Shown here piece after piece: positions 1-5,934 of a stretch of 6,536 nucleotides of DNA. The notes beneath the pieces were generated by a model. The model saw only the letters and a program-made list of their open reading frames with translations, had not been told where the DNA came from and ran no database searches. The stretch is from JBFKOL01 sp041628815 (GTDB taxonomy: Bacteria; Bacteroidota; Bacteroidia; Chitinophagales; Saprospiraceae): NCBI GenBank assembly GCA_041628815.1, contig JBFKOL010000257.1, positions 1-6,536 on the forward strand. Direction: 5' to 3'. The number at the start of each line of letters is the position of its first letter. Position 1 is the stretch's first letter. The position numbers and the translations under genes were made by a program.

Positions 1-206
1 GCAGGATGGAGAAGCAGGTATTTTTCTATTCCGAATCGGTTAAAGCATGCATTATTGAGCCCGAAACGGTGCTCCACTTCCGCCATATTCAGCAGCACGA
101 GCCTGCCCGCTGTTTTAATTCACTTATACAAGCGCAGGCGGGCTTTTGGATACTTCCCGCCTTCCATAGCAAGTATTGCGGCGGACAGGTTGGCGGCACA
201 AAAGTA
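1..206 (-). pseudogene. Possible broken protein-coding remnant, unidentified
   Basis: No secure gene is visible in the first 268 bases. The most protein-like reading is one minus-strand frame from 206 to the left edge. Its first part (206-120) ends in RLRLYK followed by a TGA at 122-120. In the same frame, the second part has an ATG at 86-84 and then reads MAEVEHRFGLNNACFNRFGI and on to the window edge without a stop. There is no ribosome binding site before that ATG. This could be a decayed gene interrupted by a stop, the tail of one small gene plus the start of another leaving the window, or chance. Two plus-strand frames are also open here (to the TAG at 208-210, and to 260), so reading direction is not settled. 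I do not recognise the family. Confidence 0.2.
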
Positions 207-245
207 TTAGAAGAATCATGTTGGCCGATTCCACGGACAACAATG

Positions 246-265
246 ATTCATAATTCATAATTCAT
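246..265. repeat. Heptanucleotide tandem repeat ATTCATA, nearly three copies
   Basis: ATTCATA occurs twice without interruption (246-252, 253-259), followed by ATTCAT (260-265). The array ends 3 bases from the stop codon of the tetR gene, so it lies in that gene's immediate 3' region. Short AT-rich heptamer arrays of this kind occur between genes in several bacterial groups and are usually slippage products. No function is implied. Confidence 0.7.
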
Positions 266-268
266 GAC

Positions 269-871
269 CTATCTTTTCAGTAGTCCCATAAGTCGTAGGT
301 TCAGGTAATCCCTGATCAGGTCGTCCAATTTGTAGTCGTTGTCGGAAAAAAGTGATGGGTTCGATACCACGTGGGAAACGAAGAGTTTGTCCATTTGGCC
401 GAGGAGTTCGACGGAAATGGGGTTGTACAGGTTTTCAGATATACCTTTTGTGTATTGTGCCTGTAAAAGAATGATGAACTGGTCCGTAAAGTCATTAATG
501 ACGGACCAGGCAGATGGAAAATACTCTTTGACGCCTTGTAAGAAGGCGATGGACATATCAGCTGTGTTTTTTGCAAATACTTCGACAAGATCCTTGTATT
601 GCTGGACGGTATTGGTTTCTTCCCGGATTATGGGATGTAAAGATTGCATGATCGCGTCTACCCTGTGACGACAGGCGGCTTCCATGATATCTTCTTTGCT
701 GCTGAAATACTGGTAAATGGTGGACTTGCTTTTACCAGCCAGTTGAGCCATATCATCAATGGTCATTTGCGCCAAATCTTCGTCTTGAATCCTGGCGAAC
801 AACTGCTCGAGCCACAGTCTTACCCTGGGTGTAATGTCTTGTCGTTCTCTTAAAACAGCCCTCCTTCCCAT
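269..871 (-). CDS. TetR/AcrR-family transcriptional regulator, probable repressor of the divergent alkB
   Basis: This is a 200-residue one-component cytoplasmic regulator of the usual TetR length. The N-terminal DNA-binding domain is clear: helix 1 at about residues 15-30, then MTIDDMAQLAGKSKSTIYQY (36-55), which matches the TetR helix-turn-helix with its conserved AG-S---Y-YF--KE pattern ending at SSKED (57-61). Residues 70-200 form the variable all-helical ligand and dimerisation domain, so the inducer cannot be read from sequence. The gene is transcribed away from alkB across a 135-bp spacer with palindromes, the classic layout of a local repressor. A fatty acid, alcohol or alkane-related inducer is an inference from that neighbour only. 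The ATG at 871 has no upstream Shine-Dalgarno; oddly, a perfect GGAAGGAGG lies just inside the gene (868-860) with no in-frame ATG at a useful distance after it. I keep 871 because helix 1 starts only about 15 residues later. The stop lies beside a heptamer repeat. Confidence 0.93.
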   Translation of the reverse strand: MGRRAVLRERQDITPRVRLWLEQLFARIQDEDLAQMTIDDMAQLAGKSKSTIYQYFSSKEDIMEAACRHRVDAIMQSLHPIIREETNTVQQYKDLVEVFAKNTADMSIAFLQGVKEYFPSAWSVINDFTDQFIILLQAQYTKGISENLYNPISVELLGQMDKLFVSHVVSNPSLFSDNDYKLDDLIRDYLNLRLMGLLKR

Positions 872-909
872 AAGTCTATTTGAAATACATGACTTGTCAC
901 ATCAAATTA

Positions 910-922
910 TCACATGGTGTGA
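910..922. promoter_or_regulatory. Palindrome TCACA-TGG-TGTGA, candidate second operator on the tetR side
   Basis: Perfect 5-bp inverted arms flank a 3-bp centre, about 40 bp upstream of the tetR start codon. A further direct copy of TCACAT begins at 897, thirteen bases before the one at 910. The position would suit autoregulation of tetR. The arms are short and the site does not match the larger palindrome at 956-985, so it may instead serve another protein or be chance. Confidence 0.3.
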
Positions 923-939
923 AAAAATCTTGCAGGTAT

Positions 940-970
940 TTGGTTTATTCACATTATCGAACTAAATTAG
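940..970 (+). promoter_or_regulatory. Candidate Bacteroidota-type promoter for alkB
   Basis: A TTG at 940-942 is followed after 20 bases by TAAATTAG (963-970), which matches the Bacteroidota housekeeping -7 consensus TAnnTTTG at five of six fixed positions. Spacing in known promoters of this type is about 17-23. Transcription would start near 976, giving a leader of about 30 nt before the alkB ATG. The -7 element lies inside the inverted repeat at 956-985, so a protein bound there should block transcription. Confidence 0.45.
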
Positions 971-985
971 TAAATATAGTTCGAT
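956..985. promoter_or_regulatory. Long inverted repeat, probable TetR operator controlling alkB
   Basis: Perfect 9-bp arms, ATCGAACTA (956-964) and TAGTTCGAT (977-985), surround a 12-bp centre that itself contains a nested ATT/AAT pair (966-968 with 973-975). The total span of 30 bp and the twofold symmetry suit one or two TetR dimers. It sits 21 bp upstream of the alkB ATG and covers the candidate -7 promoter element, in the spacer shared with the divergent tetR. Symmetry is seen directly; operator function is inferred. Confidence 0.6.
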
Positions 986-1006
986 TATGAAAAAACATTG
1001 TTTGTC

Positions 1007-2044
1007 ATGGGTAAACTCAAATACATAGGGGCAGCCGTCATTCCGCTCCTCGGCCTGCTTACATTCCAGACAACGGGTATCATTGCTTATTTGGGACTTA
1101 TATTTCTCTATATGCTGGTCCCGGTAGTCGAACAATTGATCCCACAAGATACCTACAACCTTTCTAAAGCGGAGAGAGAATTGGCCGAAGAAGACCGCTA
1201 CTACGACCTTGTCATCTTTCTGATGGTGCCCTTGCATCTATTTGTTATCTATGTCTTCCTCATGGGAATAACAGGCCCCGGGCTCACTACTGCTGATCTC
1301 ATTGCCCGCGTGCTAATGATGGGTACCATTCTCGGTGTTAATGGTATCAACATCGGTCACGAACTGGGACATAAGACAAAAAATGCCCTCAAACAATTCC
1401 TCGCACAGATCATGCTTACGACCTCTTTCCAGAATCACTTCATGCCTTACCACAATGCCGGGCACCATCGCGACGTGGGTACACCGGAAGATCTTAGCTC
1501 TGCCAGGAAAGGTGATAATTTTTACTTTTTTGCCGTCAAATCCCAGGTTGGCGGTTATTTCAAAACCTGGACAATCGAGGCTAATCGTCTCGTGGCGCAG
1601 GGAAAAAACCAATGGCTGAACCCAATGATCCTATATACAGTTCTTCCCGTCCTTCTGTTATCAGGTATATACTTTTATTTCGGTCTCTTTGCCACCATCT
1701 GTTACTTCATTGCCGGGATTTACGGCATATCCATCCTCGAGGCCCAGAATTATTTTGCCCACTATGGCTTGCGCCGCAAAAAAATGCCCAACGGCAGGTA
1801 CGAAGGCGTCAGTCCGAAGCACTCGTGGAATTCGGACCACATTATTGGCCGAATCCTGCTCTTTGAACTCACCCGTCACTCCGATCACCACCACATGGGC
1901 GCCAAACCGTACCAGGTACTCGACTCGAAGCAGGACAGCCCCTTGCTGCCCTTCGGCTACCCGATGATGCTCATTCTCTCCTATTTTCCATTCCTGTTCC
2001 GACCCATTATGGCAAAGCAGTTGGAGAGGTATGGAGTATCATAG
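1007..2044 (+). CDS. alkB: AlkB-type alkane 1-monooxygenase (membrane di-iron hydroxylase)
   Basis: This 345-residue protein belongs to the integral-membrane di-iron family that hydroxylates the terminal methyl of alkanes or related aliphatic chains using O2 and electrons from rubredoxin. Signature histidine motifs appear in order: HELGHK (118-123), HNAGHH (149-154) followed by the family sequence TPEDLSSAR (159-167), NYFAHYG (248-254) leading to HSWNSDH (272-278), and RHSDHHH (290-296). Histidines 118, 122, 149, 153, 154, 252, 291, 294 and 295 line up with the nine metal ligands of Pseudomonas putida AlkB, so the enzyme looks intact. Hydrophobic segments lie at about 6-40, 66-87, 98-116, 206-245 and 318-333. 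It is shorter than the roughly 400-residue P. putida enzyme, mainly at the N-terminus, and has no fused rubredoxin. I chose the ATG at 1007; an in-frame TTG at 998 would add three residues. There is no clear Shine-Dalgarno. Divergent tetR and the palindrome at 956-985 suggest repression. The exact substrate (n-alkane, fatty acid or other chain) is not visible. Confidence 0.93.
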   Translation: MGKLKYIGAAVIPLLGLLTFQTTGIIAYLGLIFLYMLVPVVEQLIPQDTYNLSKAERELAEEDRYYDLVIFLMVPLHLFVIYVFLMGITGPGLTTADLIARVLMMGTILGVNGINIGHELGHKTKNALKQFLAQIMLTTSFQNHFMPYHNAGHHRDVGTPEDLSSARKGDNFYFFAVKSQVGGYFKTWTIEANRLVAQGKNQWLNPMILYTVLPVLLLSGIYFYFGLFATICYFIAGIYGISILEAQNYFAHYGLRRKKMPNGRYEGVSPKHSWNSDHIIGRILLFELTRHSDHHHMGAKPYQVLDSKQDSPLLPFGYPMMLILSYFPFLFRPIMAKQLERYGVS

Positions 2045-2126
2045 TTCAAGTGGCCTGCCCTGAAATTGGAACGATAGCGGAATAATTCGGAGTTTAAGAA
2101 GTTTTAGTAGTCTGCCCTTAACATGG

Positions 2127-2152
2127 CTTCACTGAAGCTTCGTCGGACGAAG
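2127..2152. repeat. Two abutting perfect palindromes, REP-like candidate
   Basis: CTTCA-C-TGAAG (2127-2137) is immediately followed by CTTCGTC-G-GACGAAG (2138-2152). Both start with CTTC and end with GAAG. They sit about 80 bp after alkB, and there is no T-run on either side, so a standard intrinsic terminator is unlikely. An imperfect inverted pair follows at about 2169-2201 (ACACTCC against GGCGTGT, one mismatch). A dispersed palindromic repeat or a structured RNA are possible explanations. Confidence 0.45.
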
Positions 2153-2390
2153 AACACAACCTGTTTAACACTCCGTAACCGTCTGCGAAGGCGTGTAACG
2201 AAGAACCTATAAAATGTCCGAAAGTTGATTTTAGAGATGTGAGTTGATTGGGTAATCTTATTTTATGACAATCGGACGACTTACGCTCATTTTTCAGCAA
2301 CGGAGACCACATGTATCGAAGTTGAACATTGATCAAATAATTAATGCAGGAGCAGAAAAAGTGATTTGAATGGTCGCGATGACTGGAGGA

Positions 2391-2417
2391 TAAGACGTCT
2401 TAAACGAAGACATCTTC
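2391..2417. repeat. Paired near-palindromes AAGACRTCTT
   Basis: A perfect 12-bp palindrome TAAGACGTCTTA (2391-2402) is followed by GAAGACATCTTC (2406-2417), with arms GAAGA/TCTTC. The cores AAGACGTCTT (2392-2401) and AAGACATCTT (2407-2416) are 10-mers differing at one base and offset by 15 bases. Such an arrangement could be a pair of protein-binding sites or a folded RNA. No gene starts right after it on either strand, which weakens an operator reading. Confidence 0.4.
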
Positions 2418-2470
2418 ATTAGATCTTTCCCATCAATGACAGAGGAATCAGGCTACTGTCGTCAGGCCGT

Positions 2471-2514
2471 AAAAAAACGCTGGTCTTTACTTCTTGAACG
2501 AGGACCAGCGTTTT
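2471..2514 (-). terminator. Strong intrinsic terminator of the glycine-zipper gene
   Basis: A perfect 12-bp stem is formed by 2474-2485 and 2503-2514 (core CGCTGGTC with GACCAGCG), with a 17-base loop. Read on the minus strand, the stem is followed by seven T residues (2477-2471), a good rho-independent terminator 12 bases after the stop of the minus-strand gene at 2526. Its flanking A/T runs also make it plausible on the plus strand, where it could stop readthrough from alkB. Confidence 0.88.
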
Positions 2515-2525
2515 ACTATGCAAAT

Positions 2526-2819
2526 TTATGTCTGCTTGGAGGACATGGCACGACGTACAATACCAATGATGGCCATGAGAACGCCGCCACCTACACCACC
2601 ACCGGCAATACTTCCGATGATGCTGGCAATATCCATTCCACCACTGCCGGTGGCAACACCAAGCATGCCCAGCAGCTGACCACCGAGTCCTCCGCCAACA
2701 ATACCGGCGATGGAATTACCCAGGGTTCCGAGAGAATTGCTTTTCATTAATTTGCCCGCGAGATTGCCTCCAGCAGCGCCGCTGACAAGCTGAATGATCA
2801 AGGGAAGGAGATTTTCCAT
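2526..2819 (-). CDS. Small glycine-zipper hydrophobic protein, function unknown
   Basis: This 97-residue protein is built almost entirely of small and hydrophobic residues. Glycine-zipper stretches lie at residues 14-22 (GAAGGNLAG), 39-54 (GIVGGGLGGQLLGMLG) and 69-86 (GSIAGGGVGGGVLMAIIG), and it ends with a short basic tail RRAMSSKQT (89-97). The N-terminus MENLLPLIIQLVSGAAGGN resembles a group of uncharacterised small glycine-rich proteins I recall from Bacteroidota and Proteobacteria; that is memory of the family, not a search. Such zippers normally pack helices in membranes, so an inner-membrane or envelope location is likely. There is no cleavable signal peptide pattern. It is a single-gene unit with its own terminator directly downstream and about 350 bp of noncoding DNA upstream. 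The start ATG lacks a Shine-Dalgarno, as is usual here. The plus-strand frames over this gene are shadows of its glycine-rich codons. Confidence 0.82.
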   Translation of the reverse strand: MENLLPLIIQLVSGAAGGNLAGKLMKSNSLGTLGNSIAGIVGGGLGGQLLGMLGVATGSGGMDIASIIGSIAGGGVGGGVLMAIIGIVRRAMSSKQT

Positions 2820-3173
2820 AAGTGTTGAGTTTGGTTTGTTTAATTATATGTTAGACGAAAAATGTTGATCAAAGTATCAGGAGCCATATCAATATAACAT
2901 CCTTGATTAACATAATGAAGCGATCGGTGAACAAACATGATTATAGTAAGAGAAGTAACAGGGCTTGAGAAATAACTTCAGGGTCAGTATCGAACTCCAC
3001 GACAATGATAAACTTTTAGCATGATCACTGAGACAAGACAAAGGGCATGTGTTTTATCTACCTTTAAAAATGAATAGTCGGGACAAATTCACGAGCAAGA
3101 AGATGGCTACTATGCTAATTTGGAGGATATGGTCGAAGTAGGTATTTTATTCTGAAATTGATCGCATTTCACA
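2820..3173. other. AT-rich noncoding spacer between two divergent genes
   Basis: About 350 bases separate the divergent genes at 2526-2819 (minus) and 3174-3581 (plus), and must contain both promoters. I see no gene. An imperfect inverted repeat pairs 2863-2874 with 2901-2912 (10 of 12 positions) around a 26-base loop. TACCTTTA at 3059-3066 matches the TAnnTTTG promoter element at five of six positions, but it lacks a TTG at the right distance and lies over 100 bp from the start codon, so I do not call it a promoter. Confidence 0.5.
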
Positions 3174-3581
3174 ATGTCAAAAAGGATTTTATACGTATTT
3201 ATTTTTTTCGTACTCGCAATGCTGTTCATGCTCTGCCTCATGGATGATGGCTCCGGTGAAAACCCGGTCGTCGACATGGTGAGTGTAATAGATCCTTCAG
3301 AACAGATAACTTTTGATCCTGAGCTTTGGAAAGAAGAGAAAGGATGGGGATACGCACACCGAAATGCAATGCTTCAGGACCTTGTGACAGACCCTGGCAT
3401 CAGAAAACTCACAAAGATGGAGATTCTCGAATTACTGGGTGAGCCGACCCGTATCAACCAACAATACCTTTATTACCTCGTCGATCAAAAACGTGCATTT
3501 ATACTGCCCCTTCATACCAAAACATTGGTCATCAAATTTACGCCCGCCGATTCGATCGAATGGATGAAAATTCACGAGTGA
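3174..3581 (+). CDS. Small membrane-anchored protein with a LLGEP motif, function unknown
   Basis: This is a 135-residue protein. Residues 2-22 are a basic tip (SKR) and a strongly hydrophobic helix, either a signal anchor or a signal peptide; the cysteine at 21 follows FML, which is a poor lipobox, so lipoprotein status is uncertain. The soluble part (about 30-135) has a pattern I associate with a widespread small uncharacterised family: R-x-x-M-x-x-D-L (63-70), then TKMEILELLGEP (80-91), then a tyrosine-rich strand YLYYLV (98-103). The EILELLGEP-like element is reminiscent of BamE/SmpA-type small domains, but homology is not established. It would face the periplasm. It stands alone, with a spacer of 350 bp upstream and 200 bp downstream. 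The ATG at 3174 directly precedes the basic tip and hydrophobic helix, which supports this start; no Shine-Dalgarno is present. Confidence 0.85.
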   Translation: MSKRILYVFIFFVLAMLFMLCLMDDGSGENPVVDMVSVIDPSEQITFDPELWKEEKGWGYAHRNAMLQDLVTDPGIRKLTKMEILELLGEPTRINQQYLYYLVDQKRAFILPLHTKTLVIKFTPADSIEWMKIHE

Positions 3582-3639
3582 CTGGAAGAAGAGACAGACG
3601 CGTCTCCGATGATGAGAACCAGTTTGATGTCTATGAGTT

Positions 3640-3664
3640 CTGAATATTGCGAATACTTCAGTTT
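3640..3664 (+). terminator. Possible weak hairpin terminator after the LLGEP-motif gene
   Basis: CTGAATATT (3640-3648) pairs with AATA-c-TTCAG (3652-3661), giving a 9-bp stem with one bulged C and a 3-base loop, followed by TTTG. It lies 58 bases after the stop at 3581. The stem is AT-rich and the T-tract is only three bases, so it is weak. A second small palindrome, AGACGCGTCT (3596-3605), lies 15 bases after the stop without a T-run. CAGTTTGAT is repeated at 3620 and 3659. Confidence 0.33.
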
Positions 3665-3781
3665 GATCGTTGTTGGTTCATCAAATACTATTTTGTTCTA
3701 AAATCCATATATTCAAGTACGATATATGTCATAGAGCATAGAGTCTGAATGATATGTGTCGGAGCTATTTAATCTTTCCAA

Positions 3782-5812
3782 ATGAGAAGCACCTGCATCC
3801 TCCTATTTCTTCTCCTTGGATATGTATACGCCGTATCTCAAGGTAATATTTCGGGTATTGTATATTATCAAAACAGTGGCAGTAGGACCGTGGCAGGGGT
3901 CCAGGTGAGCGCTTTTGGTTGCGGTAGCCAGTATACGACCTCAAGTGGTATGTTTCAGTTGTCTTGCCCGGGAAAGAAGGCCGGCCAAAAAATCAAACTC
4001 ATCATTGGCAATACGGACCAGGATGGCAATGCCATTGAGGTGGTCAATGTAAGGGAATTGGACTGGCTTCGGTTGCCTGCAGAGCCTGCCGCCGACCCGG
4101 TTGAAATCATTGTATGTAATGCAGGTCAGCGTGATCAGGCGGCAATGAGGTTTTACGGCATCCTCAGCAATGCCGCGAATCGTCAGTTTGAAAAAAGGCT
4201 GGAATCGATCCAGGCCCAGCTTAGCGAGACCAACCTTTCTGCCGGTGAAAGAAAAACACTCATTGAACAAATCGATAGGCTACAGTCTGAAAGAGATCGC
4301 GCATTGCAAAAGATCGAAGAACAGTCTCAGTATATAGCAGACATCAACAAGGACCAAGCCTCGGAAATGGTAAAGAGGGCCATCGAAAAGATAGAAAGCG
4401 AAGAAGATCCTGAAGGAGCATTGCAGGTCCTCGAAGCGGTCAATTTGGAAGAAGCCTATGAAAGTGCTCGTGAAAAGAGGATGCAGGCAGAAGCTGGGAT
4501 ACGCCAGGTGATAGAAGGATACAAGCTGCGTGTCAAATTGCTTGAATCGGAGTTTAAGTACGGAGAAATCGCAGACTGTTACAAGAGAATCATCGAGATC
4601 CATGAAGCCAATGAATTTGGTCCGGAGGAACTGGCTACCCATCTTAATAATCTTGGCCTGGTACTCAACGATGATGCCAAATACGAGGAAGCCCTGGTAT
4701 ATCAGTTGCGCTCTATGCGGATTCGTGAAGAAGTCCTTGATCCTGAAGACCCAGACCTGGCCAGGATCTATAACAACATCGCCATGAATTACGGCGATCT
4801 GAAAGAATATGACCTTGCGTTGAAATACGGCCATAAATGCATGGCACTTCGTGAAGAAATCCTTGGTCCGAAACATCCGCACCTGGCTAATACCTATGGC
4901 ATCGTTGCTTCCCTCTACGAAGAACTAAAGCAATACGATTCATCGTTGGTCTATCATCAAAAATCCCTGAAGATCCGTCAAGAAGTATTGGACTCATTGC
5001 ATCCCGATCTTGCTACTTCCTATGCCAACATGGCCTTCACATACGAATATCTTGGAGATTTAAAAACCACGTTGGAGTATGAAGAAAAGGCACTGGCTAT
5101 CAGGGAAAAGATCCTTCCAACCAATCATCCTGATTTATCCAATATTTACAACAACATATCTATCACCTATCTCAAGCTTGGAGAAAAGGAAAAAGCTCTT
5201 GAATACAGCAAAAGAGCATTGGCTATAAGGAAGGCAGTTTACAACCCACTACATCCTGCATTGGCTAGGGTCGAAGGCAATATTTCGACCATATATGAAG
5301 CCTTGCAAGAGTATGATGAGGCTATTGTTCATGGACAAATCGCGTTGGACATCTGGCATAAGATACTGTCTCCAAAGGATTTGACAATAGCATTTGTCTC
5401 TTTCAGAATGGGCAATTACCACGAGAAATCACATCGCTACCCCCAGGCCATTGAGTTTTACAAAAAGAGCATTGCCATAGGAGAAGACGTACTGGATTCG
5501 ACGCACCAGTATCTCGGCATCTTCTATCGGGATATCGGTCAGTCCTATGCGAAAAACGGCCAGCGCGAAAAGGGGTTGACATATATGATGAAATACGATC
5601 GGATCGAACCTCCAAGCAATACAAAAAGCCTTTACTGGGCAGTATTTCATGCCTTAGCCGGGGATAAGGAAAAAACGCTTTCAGCCATCCGGTCTGCCAT
5701 AGACCAGGGCTTCAACAGCGTGGAATGGCTGGAGGCTAACAAACATCTCGATTTTATTCGCGATGAACCGGAATACAATGCCTTTCTCGAAGAGTTAAAC
5801 GCAGGTCAATAA
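3782..5812 (+). CDS. Secreted TPR protein with N-terminal beta-sandwich-like domain and coiled coil
   Basis: This is a 676-residue protein with several parts. A signal peptide spans residues 1-20, with likely cleavage near AVSQG. Residues 22-110 start NISGIVYYQ and resemble a carboxypeptidase-regulatory/CNA-B-like sandwich (G-V--S-F-C plus a Y-T-S-G-F pattern), here with three cysteines (C47, C62, C112). A charged helical, probably coiled-coil stretch covers about 133-250. Seven consecutive TPR units of exactly 42 residues follow (285-326, 327-368, 369-410, 411-452, 453-494, 495-536, 537-578), of the kinesin-light-chain type with recurring ALAIRE and HPDLA, then a degenerate eighth unit (579-609). 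The C-terminal tail (616-672) has the GD-EKTLSAI--AIDQGF and FIRDEPEYNAFLEEL signature that often closes such TPR arrays. It should be exported to the periplasm or cell surface and act as a protein-binding scaffold; the partner is unknown. There is no kinase, protease or helix-turn-helix domain, unlike some Bacteroidota TPR proteins, which place similar repeats before LuxR or histidine-kinase domains. It is a single-gene unit with a hairpin terminator downstream. Confidence 0.92.
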   Translation: MRSTCILLFLLLGYVYAVSQGNISGIVYYQNSGSRTVAGVQVSAFGCGSQYTTSSGMFQLSCPGKKAGQKIKLIIGNTDQDGNAIEVVNVRELDWLRLPAEPAADPVEIIVCNAGQRDQAAMRFYGILSNAANRQFEKRLESIQAQLSETNLSAGERKTLIEQIDRLQSERDRALQKIEEQSQYIADINKDQASEMVKRAIEKIESEEDPEGALQVLEAVNLEEAYESAREKRMQAEAGIRQVIEGYKLRVKLLESEFKYGEIADCYKRIIEIHEANEFGPEELATHLNNLGLVLNDDAKYEEALVYQLRSMRIREEVLDPEDPDLARIYNNIAMNYGDLKEYDLALKYGHKCMALREEILGPKHPHLANTYGIVASLYEELKQYDSSLVYHQKSLKIRQEVLDSLHPDLATSYANMAFTYEYLGDLKTTLEYEEKALAIREKILPTNHPDLSNIYNNISITYLKLGEKEKALEYSKRALAIRKAVYNPLHPALARVEGNISTIYEALQEYDEAIVHGQIALDIWHKILSPKDLTIAFVSFRMGNYHEKSHRYPQAIEFYKKSIAIGEDVLDSTHQYLGIFYRDIGQSYAKNGQREKGLTYMMKYDRIEPPSNTKSLYWAVFHALAGDKEKTLSAIRSAIDQGFNSVEWLEANKHLDFIRDEPEYNAFLEELNAGQ

Positions 5813-5934
5813 GTTAGAGCTTTCAGAACACAATAGGTATAAATCTTGGGGAATAAGAAAGATATAGTTACATGCTCCACCTGTGCGATTTATTTGATTT
5901 TACTCTATAAGATTCTCCTTCCCAAAGAATATCC

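Larger units (their letters stand above)
2045..2470. other. Gene-poor spacer downstream of alkB
   Basis: About 430 bases between the alkB stop and the next terminator hold no convincing gene. A 72-codon minus-strand frame (2336-2118) has no ribosome binding site, no recognisable domain and is crossed by palindromes. The stretch contains two clusters of short palindromes (2127-2152 and 2391-2417) and a direct repeat AGTTGATT at 2223 and 2242. No clear intrinsic terminator for alkB is seen immediately after its stop. Confidence 0.6.

Noticed and set aside
98..140. GCCCGC ... GCGGGC inverted repeat with TTTT as a terminator
   Set aside because: Only 6 bp of stem with a loop of more than 20 bases and no extension on either side, so it is unlikely to terminate transcription.
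6..260. Plus-strand 84-codon open frame at the left edge
   Set aside because: No recognisable domain, ends inside the heptamer repeat with low-complexity MIHNS, and competes with two other open frames over the same bases.
998..1006. TTG at 998 as the alkB start
   Set aside because: It adds only three residues; the ATG at 1007 is a standard start and gives a natural N-terminus. An ATG at 987 is in another frame that stops soon after.
2118..2336. Minus-strand 72-codon frame
   Set aside because: No ribosome binding site, no domain, composition unlike the neighbouring genes, and it runs through the paired palindromes; better explained as a chance frame in a repeat-rich spacer.
2436..2750. Plus-strand Thr/Asn/Gly-rich frame
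   Set aside because: It is the antisense of the glycine-zipper gene and crosses that gene's terminator; its composition follows from reverse-complement glycine and isoleucine codons.
4280..4882. Long minus-strand frame of 200 codons inside the TPR gene
   Set aside because: It is the antisense of the charged coiled coil and TPR region; Phe/Leu-rich composition mirrors the Glu/Lys codons on the real strand.
4634..5515. 126-bp periodicity as a DNA tandem repeat
   Set aside because: The period matches the 42-residue protein repeat; the nucleotide sequence between units has diverged widely, so it is a protein-level repeat and not a satellite array.
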